Virus record (IMG/VR): IMGVR_UViG_3300008266_000544
Span: 1-44,230 of that record
Length of the DNA stretch: 44,230 bases
Source of the DNA: a virus
Reading direction: 5' to 3' (one strand)
Shown: positions 36,746-44,230 of the stretch, piece by piece
How positions within the stretch are numbered: position 1 is the first letter of the stretch
Layout: each line of letters starts with the position of its first letter
The notes under the pieces: model-generated
Told to the model about the DNA's origin: nothing
The model's database searches: none
Seen by the model: only the letters and a program-made list of their open reading frames with translations
Program-made: the position numbers and the translations under genes

Positions 36746-37193
36746 CTCTGCTATATGATACTAAAATCTTGCCGTTGTCAAGGGAAAATTTTGCATTTTT
36801 GTCTCTTTTTTTTATGTAATTTAAATAGGTTTTTAATTTGTAGTGCCGCCGCACTTCTCCAACGAATGGTTTATTGTGATTGAATTTATTCCAGTGGAAC
36901 TCTCTAAATACTCTAAAGTTTTTTTCTATATCAAATGGGCTGCTGAAAATAAATTGTATTTCGATATGTGTATCGTAGTTGGATATGGCGATAAAAAATG
37001 TGACTTTCTTATTTTCGCTGCAATAGTAGATGTCGCATTCGTTTAATAGAAATTCGTAATATTTCTTAATTTGAATAATCTTCAGTGATTGGCTTTTGAT
37101 AGAACAGAAGTCGTAGGGTTTTGAGCGGACACAATAATCCATCACAGCCGATGCAATCATTTCATTATCATTCTTTAACTGCTGAAAGTTCAT
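36735..37193 (-). CDS. Hypothetical protein
   Basis: 152 residues. Basic, aromatic (F-H-W-N-K-F-N-H), with four Cys in the first half. The final codons (S-L-D-N-G-K-I-L-V-S-Y) also encode the next gene's promoter. No family recognised. Confidence 0.65.
   Translation of the reverse strand: MNFQQLKNDNEMIASAVMDYCVRSKPYDFCSIKSQSLKIIQIKKYYEFLLNECDIYYCSENKKVTFFIAISNYDTHIEIQFIFSSPFDIEKNFRVFREFHWNKFNHNKPFVGEVRRHYKLKTYLNYIKKRDKNAKFSLDNGKILVSYSRDGL
36753..36781 (-). promoter_or_regulatory. sigma70-like promoter embedded in a coding sequence
   Basis: TTGACA (36781-36776), 17 nt, TCATAT (36758-36753), 7 nt to the ATG at 36745. Confidence 0.6.
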
Positions 37194-37209
37194 TTTTTTG
37201 ATTTATAAT

Positions 37210-37220
37210 AGTGTAAATTA
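37210..37220 (+). promoter_or_regulatory. Late-type promoter element
   Basis: AGTGTAAATTA, with 8 bases from AGTGTAA to the ATG at 37225, opening the tail-tip operon. Confidence 0.6.
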
Positions 37221-37224
37221 GAGT

Positions 37225-39510
37225 ATGGCGCAAGGACAAGATCGGATAGCAAGCAGTTTATTGGAACTGCAACCCACAGCTATTATAGAGCTTTTTTTAC
37301 TCTATTTCAATACTGTTGACAATCCAAGCGCATTTATTGCTTTTCATGGAGGTTCTGTTTATAATAAAGGTGTTGTATGGCAAGGTATTGAATACTTGCC
37401 AATTCCAGTAGAAACAGATGGATTCGAAGTCAATGCAAATGGTCAATTGGCGCGACCAAAAATGCGCATCTCTAATAAAGATTATTTCGCCACTGATCTA
37501 TTGATTAATAACGATGACTTGCAATTTGCGAAAGTTGTTCGTAAAAGAACTTTTGTAAAACACTTAGACGATGTTAATTTCGATGGAGGAAATCCATGGG
37601 GACAGGCAGATGCATCAGCAGAGCTTTCTAATGATGCTTTCGTTATAGGTCAAAAGACCGCAGAAAATAAAGTTTTTATTGAGCTGGAATTGACTTCGCC
37701 GTTGGATTTAGAAAACTTTGAAGTGAATAATCGTTTGATTATGTCTCGATATTGTTCGTGGCATTATCGCGGTAATGGTTGTAATTATAACGGAATACCA
37801 ATTGCCACCGAAGAAGGCGAAAGCTTAATTGTGGGCAACCCTATTGATTGGTTTGCTAATCAAGCGCAAAAAAAATGGTCAGAACAGGGATCGTATACAT
37901 CTGGCGAAGCGGCGTATATTGAAAATCAAAAAATTACAATTGTCAATCCAAAAGATCCTCTGGAAATAGAGTTTGCCAAAATTTGGTATGTTTGCCAATC
38001 AGGTCATGCCAGCTCTCCCTCCACGATACCAGATAAAAATCCATCTCTTTGGAAACGAGATGGCTGCAATAAAAAACTAGACGGCTGCAAATTACGCTTC
38101 GGCAAAGGAGCTATTGAGTTCAACGCTGCGACTGAGCAAAGAACAGCTTATTTCGTTGATTTTACGCAGCGCACAGGAACTTTACGTTATAATAATATTG
38201 CGCCTAATGCCACAATATCTGGATCATCTTTTATATCTGGATCGCCACCAACTAATTTAGTAAATTTAACTACAGGAACTGATAGCTCATGGACTGCATC
38301 TGGTAGTGCAAAAACAGGCGGCATGATTGGATTAGAGTGGTCGAGTGCAAAAAATATCAATCGTATTGATTTGTATGATAATCCATCAACACAGCTTCAC
38401 TTTAACAACGCATATATTCGTTTATTTGATAGCTCTAATACTGTTGTCCGTAGTGGCGTATTGAGCATTCCAACTAATGGAACGCGAGCGACTACTGGCT
38501 TTGCCAATACTTCAGTCAAAAAAATCATTATTTCGGGCAGTGGTGTTACTACTGTGCCATCATTGAGTGAAGTGGCTGTTTTTGAGGCTAATCCGCCCAA
38601 CTTGATTTACAATGATCAAGAATCTATCCCACTACACAGAAATGATTTTTTTCAAATTTCAACATGGGTGGGTTTAACTGGGCGAGATTTATACCCCAAT
38701 GAACTATATTCAGTCTTTCACAATGTGAGCGGCGGATGCCGTTATAGCGGTTTGAATTTGTATCTTTCTGGACAAAATCTTCTGCTAGACTTTGCGACTC
38801 GCACTACAGGCGCTACACCGCAGCAAATCAATAGAACTTTAAGTATTCCATGGAAGAATGATGAATTGAGACCATTGCATCTGATTTGCTATGGTGGAAA
38901 TGCGACTGGTTTAACTCCAACAGGCGTTACTTCTGGCTATATTGAATTGACTGATGGTGTATCAGAAACAGGTCGTTTTACTTTATCTGGATCGACGGGT
39001 GAATATTTTAGATTTAAAAACCCTAACTATCAAAGTGGTATTGTCGGCAATCAGTATCGTCTCAAATTTGGATTAAATGATTGGCAATTTCCAACAGGCG
39101 GTGAATTTGTTCCGAATCCTGTGGGCGCTTCTAATCAAATTGTGAGTAATATGGAGCTTATAAGCCCAATTAAATTTGGTCCTACGGCATTTTGGACTGG
39201 TTCAAGTGGAATTAATGTAAGAATTGATGACCACAATCAATCTATGTATAGAGACTACAGCGATTTTACAGGAAAACAAACCAATACAGAAGACTTGATA
39301 GGCTGGTGGGAAATGGAAATTAATGATTCGACCACTGGTATTAGCGGCAGAAACAACGCTAGTAAAAAACTAATAGTATCTGGAGATAATCCATCAACAT
39401 TGAATACCTATGACACTGCATCGGTATCTTTTACTCAGATAATTAACTCTCCAAAACAAAATATAGATCTACCATTTGGTGGATTTCCTGGAACTGAAAA
39501 ATATGGTTAA
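37225..39510 (+). CDS. Tail-tip protein L with adhesin-like extension
   Basis: 761 residues, far longer than lambda gpL (about 230). Residues 1-300 match the gpL layout, with C-S-W-H-Y-R-G-N-G-C-N-Y-N-G near 182-195, V-C-Q-S-G-H and D-G-C-N-K-K-L-D-G-C supplying the cysteines expected for its Fe-S cluster. Residues about 325-460 look like a discoidin/F5-8C galactose-binding fold, 460-640 like a LamG/ConA-like jelly roll, and the last 120 are unassigned. The extra modules suggest receptor or glycan binding. Confidence 0.82.
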   Translation: MAQGQDRIASSLLELQPTAIIELFLLYFNTVDNPSAFIAFHGGSVYNKGVVWQGIEYLPIPVETDGFEVNANGQLARPKMRISNKDYFATDLLINNDDLQFAKVVRKRTFVKHLDDVNFDGGNPWGQADASAELSNDAFVIGQKTAENKVFIELELTSPLDLENFEVNNRLIMSRYCSWHYRGNGCNYNGIPIATEEGESLIVGNPIDWFANQAQKKWSEQGSYTSGEAAYIENQKITIVNPKDPLEIEFAKIWYVCQSGHASSPSTIPDKNPSLWKRDGCNKKLDGCKLRFGKGAIEFNAATEQRTAYFVDFTQRTGTLRYNNIAPNATISGSSFISGSPPTNLVNLTTGTDSSWTASGSAKTGGMIGLEWSSAKNINRIDLYDNPSTQLHFNNAYIRLFDSSNTVVRSGVLSIPTNGTRATTGFANTSVKKIIISGSGVTTVPSLSEVAVFEANPPNLIYNDQESIPLHRNDFFQISTWVGLTGRDLYPNELYSVFHNVSGGCRYSGLNLYLSGQNLLLDFATRTTGATPQQINRTLSIPWKNDELRPLHLICYGGNATGLTPTGVTSGYIELTDGVSETGRFTLSGSTGEYFRFKNPNYQSGIVGNQYRLKFGLNDWQFPTGGEFVPNPVGASNQIVSNMELISPIKFGPTAFWTGSSGINVRIDDHNQSMYRDYSDFTGKQTNTEDLIGWWEMEINDSTTGISGRNNASKKLIVSGDNPSTLNTYDTASVSFTQIINSPKQNIDLPFGGFPGTEKYG

Positions 39511-39907
39511 AGAGATCAGAAATAAATCAATCGCCAAAATACGCGATTTTATAGTTAATGCTTGCAATGAACAAGTAGCTCAAGAAGTTTGTGGATTCAT
39601 TGGTTGGGATCATGCGCAATATATCGCAACTATAGAAAAGAATGATGCCATAGATCCAAAAAACTTTTTTGCTATTAATCCTGCATCATATTTAATGTTC
39701 GCTGGAGACAACGATATGTTGGCTATTTTTCATAGTCATATTGCAGGAGATGAAATGCCCTCTGAGTTTGATATTAAAATGGCAGAGGCGTGTTGTGTTC
39801 CTTTTGTGATTTATTCCCTCAATACCAAAAAATTCCATATTTATGAACCTAGTGAATGCGAATTAGATGTAAAAGCATTTGCAAGGTTAAAGGAGGCTCT
39901 GAAATGA
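39503..39907 (+). CDS. Tail assembly JAMM-domain protein (gpK-like)
   Basis: 134 residues from the ATG at 39503, overlapping the gpL stop; a TTG at 39476 is rejected. The JAMM zinc site is visible: E28, H-S-H at about 76-78 and S-x-x-D at about 86-89. Lambda gpK has a JAMM plus an NlpC/P60 domain; here only the JAMM part remains. Overlaps gpI by ATGA. Confidence 0.8.
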   Translation: MVKEIRNKSIAKIRDFIVNACNEQVAQEVCGFIGWDHAQYIATIEKNDAIDPKNFFAINPASYLMFAGDNDMLAIFHSHIAGDEMPSEFDIKMAEACCVPFVIYSLNTKKFHIYEPSECELDVKAFARLKEALK

Positions 39908-40578
39908 TGAACGTAACACTACATGGAATATTAGCTAAAGAGTTTAAAAAAGCTTTTTGCTTGGAAATCAAACGCCCCAAAGAAGTGTTTGATGCTATTT
40001 CATGCTCTTATGGTAATTTTCGCAATAGAATTGTCGAATTAGCTCATCAAGGAATTCATTTCGTTTTACTTGTAGATGGGAAAAAAATCACAACAATGGA
40101 AGAGCTTTCTATTGCATCAGATAATCAACAGATTGATATTGTTCCATTAGTATGTGGAGCGGGTAGAGCGGGAATGGCTATTGCAGTGATAGCTTTGGGC
40201 GTGTTGACTGCGGGAGCTGGATTTGCAATTGGCGCTGGTATGGGCGCAGCTTTTTTGGGAAGTTCAGCTGGATTGGTTGGTCAGAGTTTAGTCAGTATTG
40301 GTGTTGGCATCGCTATGATGGGTATTCAAATGGCACTTGCTCCAAAACCAAAAATGGATAGACCATCTGCGGATGTTAATTCAGCAAAACAGTCTTTCTT
40401 GTTTTCTTCCAAAGCGAATACTGCGGAACAGGGCATTCCAGTTCCTGTAGGTTATGGACGTTTACGAGTTGGTTCTGCTGTGATACAGTCAACAATTAAG
40501 TCTTATCCCCAAGCATTTGAAAAAGAAAATTCTTTATTTGTGGATGGACAATCTCGTAATAATGATAGAAATTCGTAA
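39904..40578 (+). CDS. Tail assembly protein I (TapI)
   Basis: 224 residues from the ATG at 39904 (a second ATG follows directly), preceded by AGGAGG, one of the few Shine-Dalgarno-like sequences here. N-terminal ubiquitin-like half, central Gly/Ala-rich hydrophobic segment (about 85-145), C-terminal G-I-P-V-P-V-G-Y-G-R-L-R-V-G-S, as in gpI homologues. It aids assembly of the tail tip. Confidence 0.85.
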   Translation: MMNVTLHGILAKEFKKAFCLEIKRPKEVFDAISCSYGNFRNRIVELAHQGIHFVLLVDGKKITTMEELSIASDNQQIDIVPLVCGAGRAGMAIAVIALGVLTAGAGFAIGAGMGAAFLGSSAGLVGQSLVSIGVGIAMMGIQMALAPKPKMDRPSADVNSAKQSFLFSSKANTAEQGIPVPVGYGRLRVGSAVIQSTIKSYPQAFEKENSLFVDGQSRNNDRNS

Positions 40579-43500
40579 TGAAACATATTAATAAAAAACT
40601 TTTAATTAGAGGAGCTGGTGGTGGAGCGCCGAAACCAAAACCAGCCATCTTAAATCCGCCAAAACTGGGTGGATTCAAATCTGTTTCTTCGTATAGCGTT
40701 GCAGAGATTATTGATTTGATTTCTGACGGTCCAATTGAAGGATTGGTCGATCAAAATGGCCAGCCGCTTGATGATAGTATTTTTAAAGGTATTTATTTAG
40801 ATAACACTCCAATTCAAAATACCGAAAGCCTGAATCTAGCAAAAAGTTACGCAAGCGTGTCGATTGCTAATTTAACCAATGCTATCAGTAGTATTTGGAT
40901 GAAAAATGGTAAGTTTAAAACTATCACAAAACAACAATTGCCGACTGAAGGTGTTTTTGTTTCAAAATATAAAGAAAGCGTACGCCAAACAACAATTCCA
41001 TTGTATGAAGCTAGCTGGAATGACTTGTTTAATATTTCAGCATTTAATCCTTTGCCGCCATACTGGACATTGGAGAGTAATAAAATTGAAATTCACCATG
41101 GTTCTCCTATTGCTAAGAAATCGGCCATTTTAAACTCTTTTCAAAGCCATGTTGTGAATGAATCTAAATTCAATGGAGATTCAACGGCTCGATTAATCGC
41201 TCAAGAAAATATTAAAACATTAGATAAAATAACAAATCTAATGAATCAATCGAATTATGTATCTGAAACTCGCGTTTCTGGATTAGTTAACACTTCTTTT
41301 ATTATTATTGATTTGAGCAATTTGCAATTAAATTTTTCACCACCAATATCAAGCGAGCAGCAAATTGATTTCTCGATTAATGGTTTATCTAATAAATTCG
41401 ATTATGTATATACGTTGACTCAACCAGTTATTACAAATAATAAATATACAGGAGCGGTTAGAAGCATTGTTGTAATAGCTGCTCCACTGATTGAATTGCG
41501 CAATCCAAAGCAAAAAAAAAGCAATTGGTATTATTTTTCCAAAAGTTTATTGATCGCACTGAATCAACAGAATGTTAGATTCGAGGCGACTGAAAAAGTA
41601 TCACAAATATCCACACGGACGAATGAATTATTTAATTTTTCTAATGTATCATGCCAGTTTAAAAACGGAGAAGAGTTTCAAGAAAGTTTGAGGGGCTTTG
41701 ACAAAGTAGTGAACGACTACGCTTATGAGGCTAAGTTATTGGGACCATTTGTCAAATCACAAGCGATACAAAGAATTGTCATTAATAATTCAGACTCTCG
41801 GTTTAGATTGGGCGCTGCTGGTTTAACTGCTGATAATTTGAGCATATCTCAAACTGCTTTGATTGCTGGGCAAGAAGGTTCGACAGATCAAAGACCTTAT
41901 GGAACAGCGCCTAATAATTATTCTGATTGGAATAATGAAAACGAGAAAAAAGATTACGATGCATTAGCTGTAACCCATACTATTGAAAATCCCTTTGTTG
42001 ATAAAGTTTCTCTTTCAATTATTGTCAACTCTCTGTCAGATACTATCCACATTACGACTGATAAAGTTAGAGATGTCGGAAAATTAGAAGCTGGTTCAAA
42101 AATTCCATCTATTGTGGCAATAAAAATTGAAACTGGCAAAATCTCTAATGGACAAAAGAAAGATGATAAATCTTACTCCTATTCAATTGTTGGTTTGATT
42201 GAGGGATCGTGTATAATTGATTTTGGTGCAGATTACAGCGCAGCGGAAAATTTGTTAAAAGATTCAGTAAAACTGATTGATGGAGAAAATTTGAATGATG
42301 CAAATTTAACACGACCATTTGATCTTCCAGCCTTGGTTAATGGTGAAGATCCATCGACAACAAAACGATATATCAAAGTTGTCAAGTTGTCATGTGAAAC
42401 CAATTCGACTCTAATAAATAAAGATATTGCTCTGGCAAAAGTTACAGAAATCATTGATCAACGACTTTCTTATCCATTTTCAGCAATTGCTGGAATCAAA
42501 TTAGATGCACGTTCCTTTGGTTCTATTCCAGAACGCAGTTATGATTGTAAGTTAAAGAAAGTAAAAATACCATCGAACTATAAAGTAATTGACACCGCAA
42601 CTAGATTGGATATTCGATATGTCAAAAATGCCAAAGACTATTCTACCATAAAGCAAATTTATGATGGAGATTGGGACGGTTCATTTACTCTTGGTTGGAC
42701 GGATAATCCAGCGTGGATATTGTATGATCTATTGACAAGCAAGCGCTATGGATTAGGGGCGTATATTGACGAATCACAAGTCAATAAATGGGAGCTTTAT
42801 AAGATCGCTAGATTCTGCGATGCGGTAAATGACGAAGGTTATTTTATTGGTGTTAGTGATGGAGTGGGCGGATTAGAGCCGCGATTCTCTTGCAATATTT
42901 TGTTCAAAGAGCAAACAAAAGTTTATGACGCAATTAACATCATCGCGAACTTATTTCGTGGTATAGTATTCTTCGGTGGTTCTGAAATCCACTTTCTTGA
43001 TGATAGACCAAGAACACCTATAGCTTTGTTTAATAATGCTAATGTCAAAGAAGGAATCTTTAACTATAGCAATGTTCGTAGAGATTTGCAATTTAATACT
43101 GTTGAAGTTGTATACTTGGACCGTTTTGACAACTATAAAACAAAAGTCGAATATATTCAAGACGAACAAGATATTCGAAAAAGAGGCGTTTTCAAAACGA
43201 CAATCAACACATCTGGCGTTACATCGAGAGCAATGGCTCGACGCATTGGTCAACACATTATTTATCAAACAACAAAAGAAAATCAAAGTGTTGATTTTGC
43301 CGCAGGATTAGAAGCTTTATTGTGTAGACCTGGAGATTTGATTGTGATTGAAGATGAAATGAAAACCCGTGCTTCTAACTATGGAAGGGTTTTAGATGTC
43401 GATCTACCAAATAAAAAACTGCGAATTGATAATCAATTTCTTAGTGGTCAATATACAGGATTCATTACTCTTTATACTCCAACTGGATATTCTACATCAT

Positions 43501-44230
43501 CTGAATTAGAGCAGTTAGCCATCACGGGAAGACAAAGAGTCGAACAGTTTACTATTACTGGAGCCTTGTTAAGTAATAACAATTTGAGCGGTGTATATAA
43601 GTTTTCTGGCTATACAAATGGATTTGTTAATTCTGAGACTTATCCATCACAATTTCCAGCTTATACGGGAACTGGCGCAGCAGGTCAAAAATTATTTTGC
43701 TACTATAATACTGGAGCTACGGGCTTTGTTTTTGCAACTGGATTGGCATTCCAAAACAATAATACATACGATAAAATTATAACCAACACGGGCGTATTCT
43801 ATGGCGCTGATATTTCTCCATTAGCTGTCGGAGATAGCGGTAATTATACTGGATTTACTTATAATTCAGCTGCCACAAATAAACGTGGCACACCATCTGG
43901 CGCAATATCTGGAGCTATCAACTGGGATAGTGATTTATATCCAGTTACACAAGGAATTCTTGATCAAGAAATCAATGCGTACAACATATCGCAAATCACA
44001 AAAATATCATTAACTGGCTACGATAACACAGTAGATTATGGAAGTATTGTTTATTTAAACCAAAACGATCCTAATGTCAACTTCTTGGCAGCCGTGAAGC
44101 CTGGTAGTGTTTATAGAATTGAGCGAACATTAGCGTCTGATCAAATATACAAAATCATTTCCATTCGCGAAAATTCCCAAAACGAATATGGTGTCACAGC
44201 TTCTCGTTATGATACAGGAAAATTTGAAAC
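40578..44230 (+). CDS. J: Tail-tip host-specificity protein J (partial)
   Basis: At least 1217 residues, open at the right edge. Starts with M-K-H-I-N-K and then the gpJ hallmark Y-S-V-A-E-I-I-D-L-I-S-D-G-P-I-E-G-L near residue 37. Later parts show the W-D-G-S-F and L-L-T-S-K-R-Y-G blocks. gpJ forms the central tail-tip hub and fibre and determines receptor binding through its C-terminus, which is outside the window. The ATG overlaps the gpI stop by one base. Confidence 0.9.
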   Translation, partial: MKHINKKLLIRGAGGGAPKPKPAILNPPKLGGFKSVSSYSVAEIIDLISDGPIEGLVDQNGQPLDDSIFKGIYLDNTPIQNTESLNLAKSYASVSIANLTNAISSIWMKNGKFKTITKQQLPTEGVFVSKYKESVRQTTIPLYEASWNDLFNISAFNPLPPYWTLESNKIEIHHGSPIAKKSAILNSFQSHVVNESKFNGDSTARLIAQENIKTLDKITNLMNQSNYVSETRVSGLVNTSFIIIDLSNLQLNFSPPISSEQQIDFSINGLSNKFDYVYTLTQPVITNNKYTGAVRSIVVIAAPLIELRNPKQKKSNWYYFSKSLLIALNQQNVRFEATEKVSQISTRTNELFNFSNVSCQFKNGEEFQESLRGFDKVVNDYAYEAKLLGPFVKSQAIQRIVINNSDSRFRLGAAGLTADNLSISQTALIAGQEGSTDQRPYGTAPNNYSDWNNENEKKDYDALAVTHTIENPFVDKVSLSIIVNSLSDTIHITTDKVRDVGKLEAGSKIPSIVAIKIETGKISNGQKKDDKSYSYSIVGLIEGSCIIDFGADYSAAENLLKDSVKLIDGENLNDANLTRPFDLPALVNGEDPSTTKRYIKVVKLSCETNSTLINKDIALAKVTEIIDQRLSYPFSAIAGIKLDARSFGSIPERSYDCKLKKVKIPSNYKVIDTATRLDIRYVKNAKDYSTIKQIYDGDWDGSFTLGWTDNPAWILYDLLTSKRYGLGAYIDESQVNKWELYKIARFCDAVNDEGYFIGVSDGVGGLEPRFSCNILFKEQTKVYDAINIIANLFRGIVFFGGSEIHFLDDRPRTPIALFNNANVKEGIFNYSNVRRDLQFNTVEVVYLDRFDNYKTKVEYIQDEQDIRKRGVFKTTINTSGVTSRAMARRIGQHIIYQTTKENQSVDFAAGLEALLCRPGDLIVIEDEMKTRASNYGRVLDVDLPNKKLRIDNQFLSGQYTGFITLYTPTGYSTSSELEQLAITGRQRVEQFTITGALLSNNNLSGVYKFSGYTNGFVNSETYPSQFPAYTGTGAAGQKLFCYYNTGATGFVFATGLAFQNNNTYDKIITNTGVFYGADISPLAVGDSGNYTGFTYNSAATNKRGTPSGAISGAINWDSDLYPVTQGILDQEINAYNISQITKISLTGYDNTVDYGSIVYLNQNDPNVNFLAAVKPGSVYRIERTLASDQIYKIISIRENSQNEYGVTASRYDTGKFE

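Noticed and set aside
1-44230. CRISPR arrays or insertion sequences
   Set aside because: No evenly spaced identical repeats with unique spacers, and no transposase-like gene, were found.
1-44230. Amber (TAG) recoding
   Set aside because: TAG stops are absent but no gene appears interrupted by in-frame TAG, and no suppressor tRNA was seen.

Overview
This window is one continuous piece of a tailed double-stranded DNA bacteriophage genome. The evidence is the right-end tail-tip module (lambda gpL, gpK-like JAMM, gpI and gpJ homologues), a holin and amidase lysis pair, rIIA and rIIB homologues, thyX, an RNA ligase, phage tRNAs, and about 90 tightly packed, mostly small genes. The tail-tip set points to a long-tailed siphovirus with a fairly large genome. 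No host can be named. Several small proteins of the 'S-E-T-P-R-T-D ... R-x-L-E-x-E-L' kind, and the near absence of Shine-Dalgarno sequences, would fit a host outside the usual model groups, possibly the PVC superphylum, but that is only a weak inference.

Layout. 1-12034 (minus strand): small accessory genes in ATGA-coupled operons, with few recognisable products (HAD phosphatase, macro-like protein, small membrane proteins, repeat protein). 12184-13509 (plus): a virion structural protein behind a late-type promoter. 13527-14026 (minus): six tRNA genes, preceded by a promoter-to-terminator unit (about 14386-14036) that may be a non-coding RNA. 14428-22026 (minus): metallophosphoesterase, three YopX-family paralogues, zinc-finger proteins, an attC-like gene-cassette segment (18728-20015) and a UV-damage endonuclease. 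22187-31891 (plus): rIIA, rIIB, a small late membrane protein, RNA ligase plus an ATP-grasp protein, thioredoxin-like, RlpA-like, tRNA-Met and several conserved phage proteins. 31892-37193 (minus): holin, amidase, thyX with an abutting HNH homing endonuclease, SLOG-family protein, metallophosphoesterase, PD-(D/E)XK-like protein. 37225-44230 (plus): tail-tip genes, with gpJ running off the window.

Expression. Sixteen sigma70-like promoters with a perfect TTGACA, usually 17 bp from a TAnnnT-like -10 box, drive the non-structural genes. In many of them the start codon lies only 7-11 nt after the -10 box, so the mRNAs should be leaderless or nearly so. A second motif, RGTGTAAAWATA, related to the T4 late promoter TATAAATA, sits 8-10 nt before the start codons of the structural protein, gpL, holin, amidase, the small membrane protein and the homing endonuclease. 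This looks like the late-gene signal. No TAG stop codon was seen at any gene end read here.

Functional themes. RNA ligase, ATP-grasp protein, rIIA/rIIB and tRNAs suggest protection against host defences and RNA damage. ThyX, UV endonuclease and the redox protein serve DNA metabolism. Holin, amidase and perhaps the RlpA-like protein act on the envelope. The most unusual feature is the 18.7-20.0 kb segment, where small genes are bounded by imperfect palindromes whose ends match one another in the way integron cassette boundaries do.
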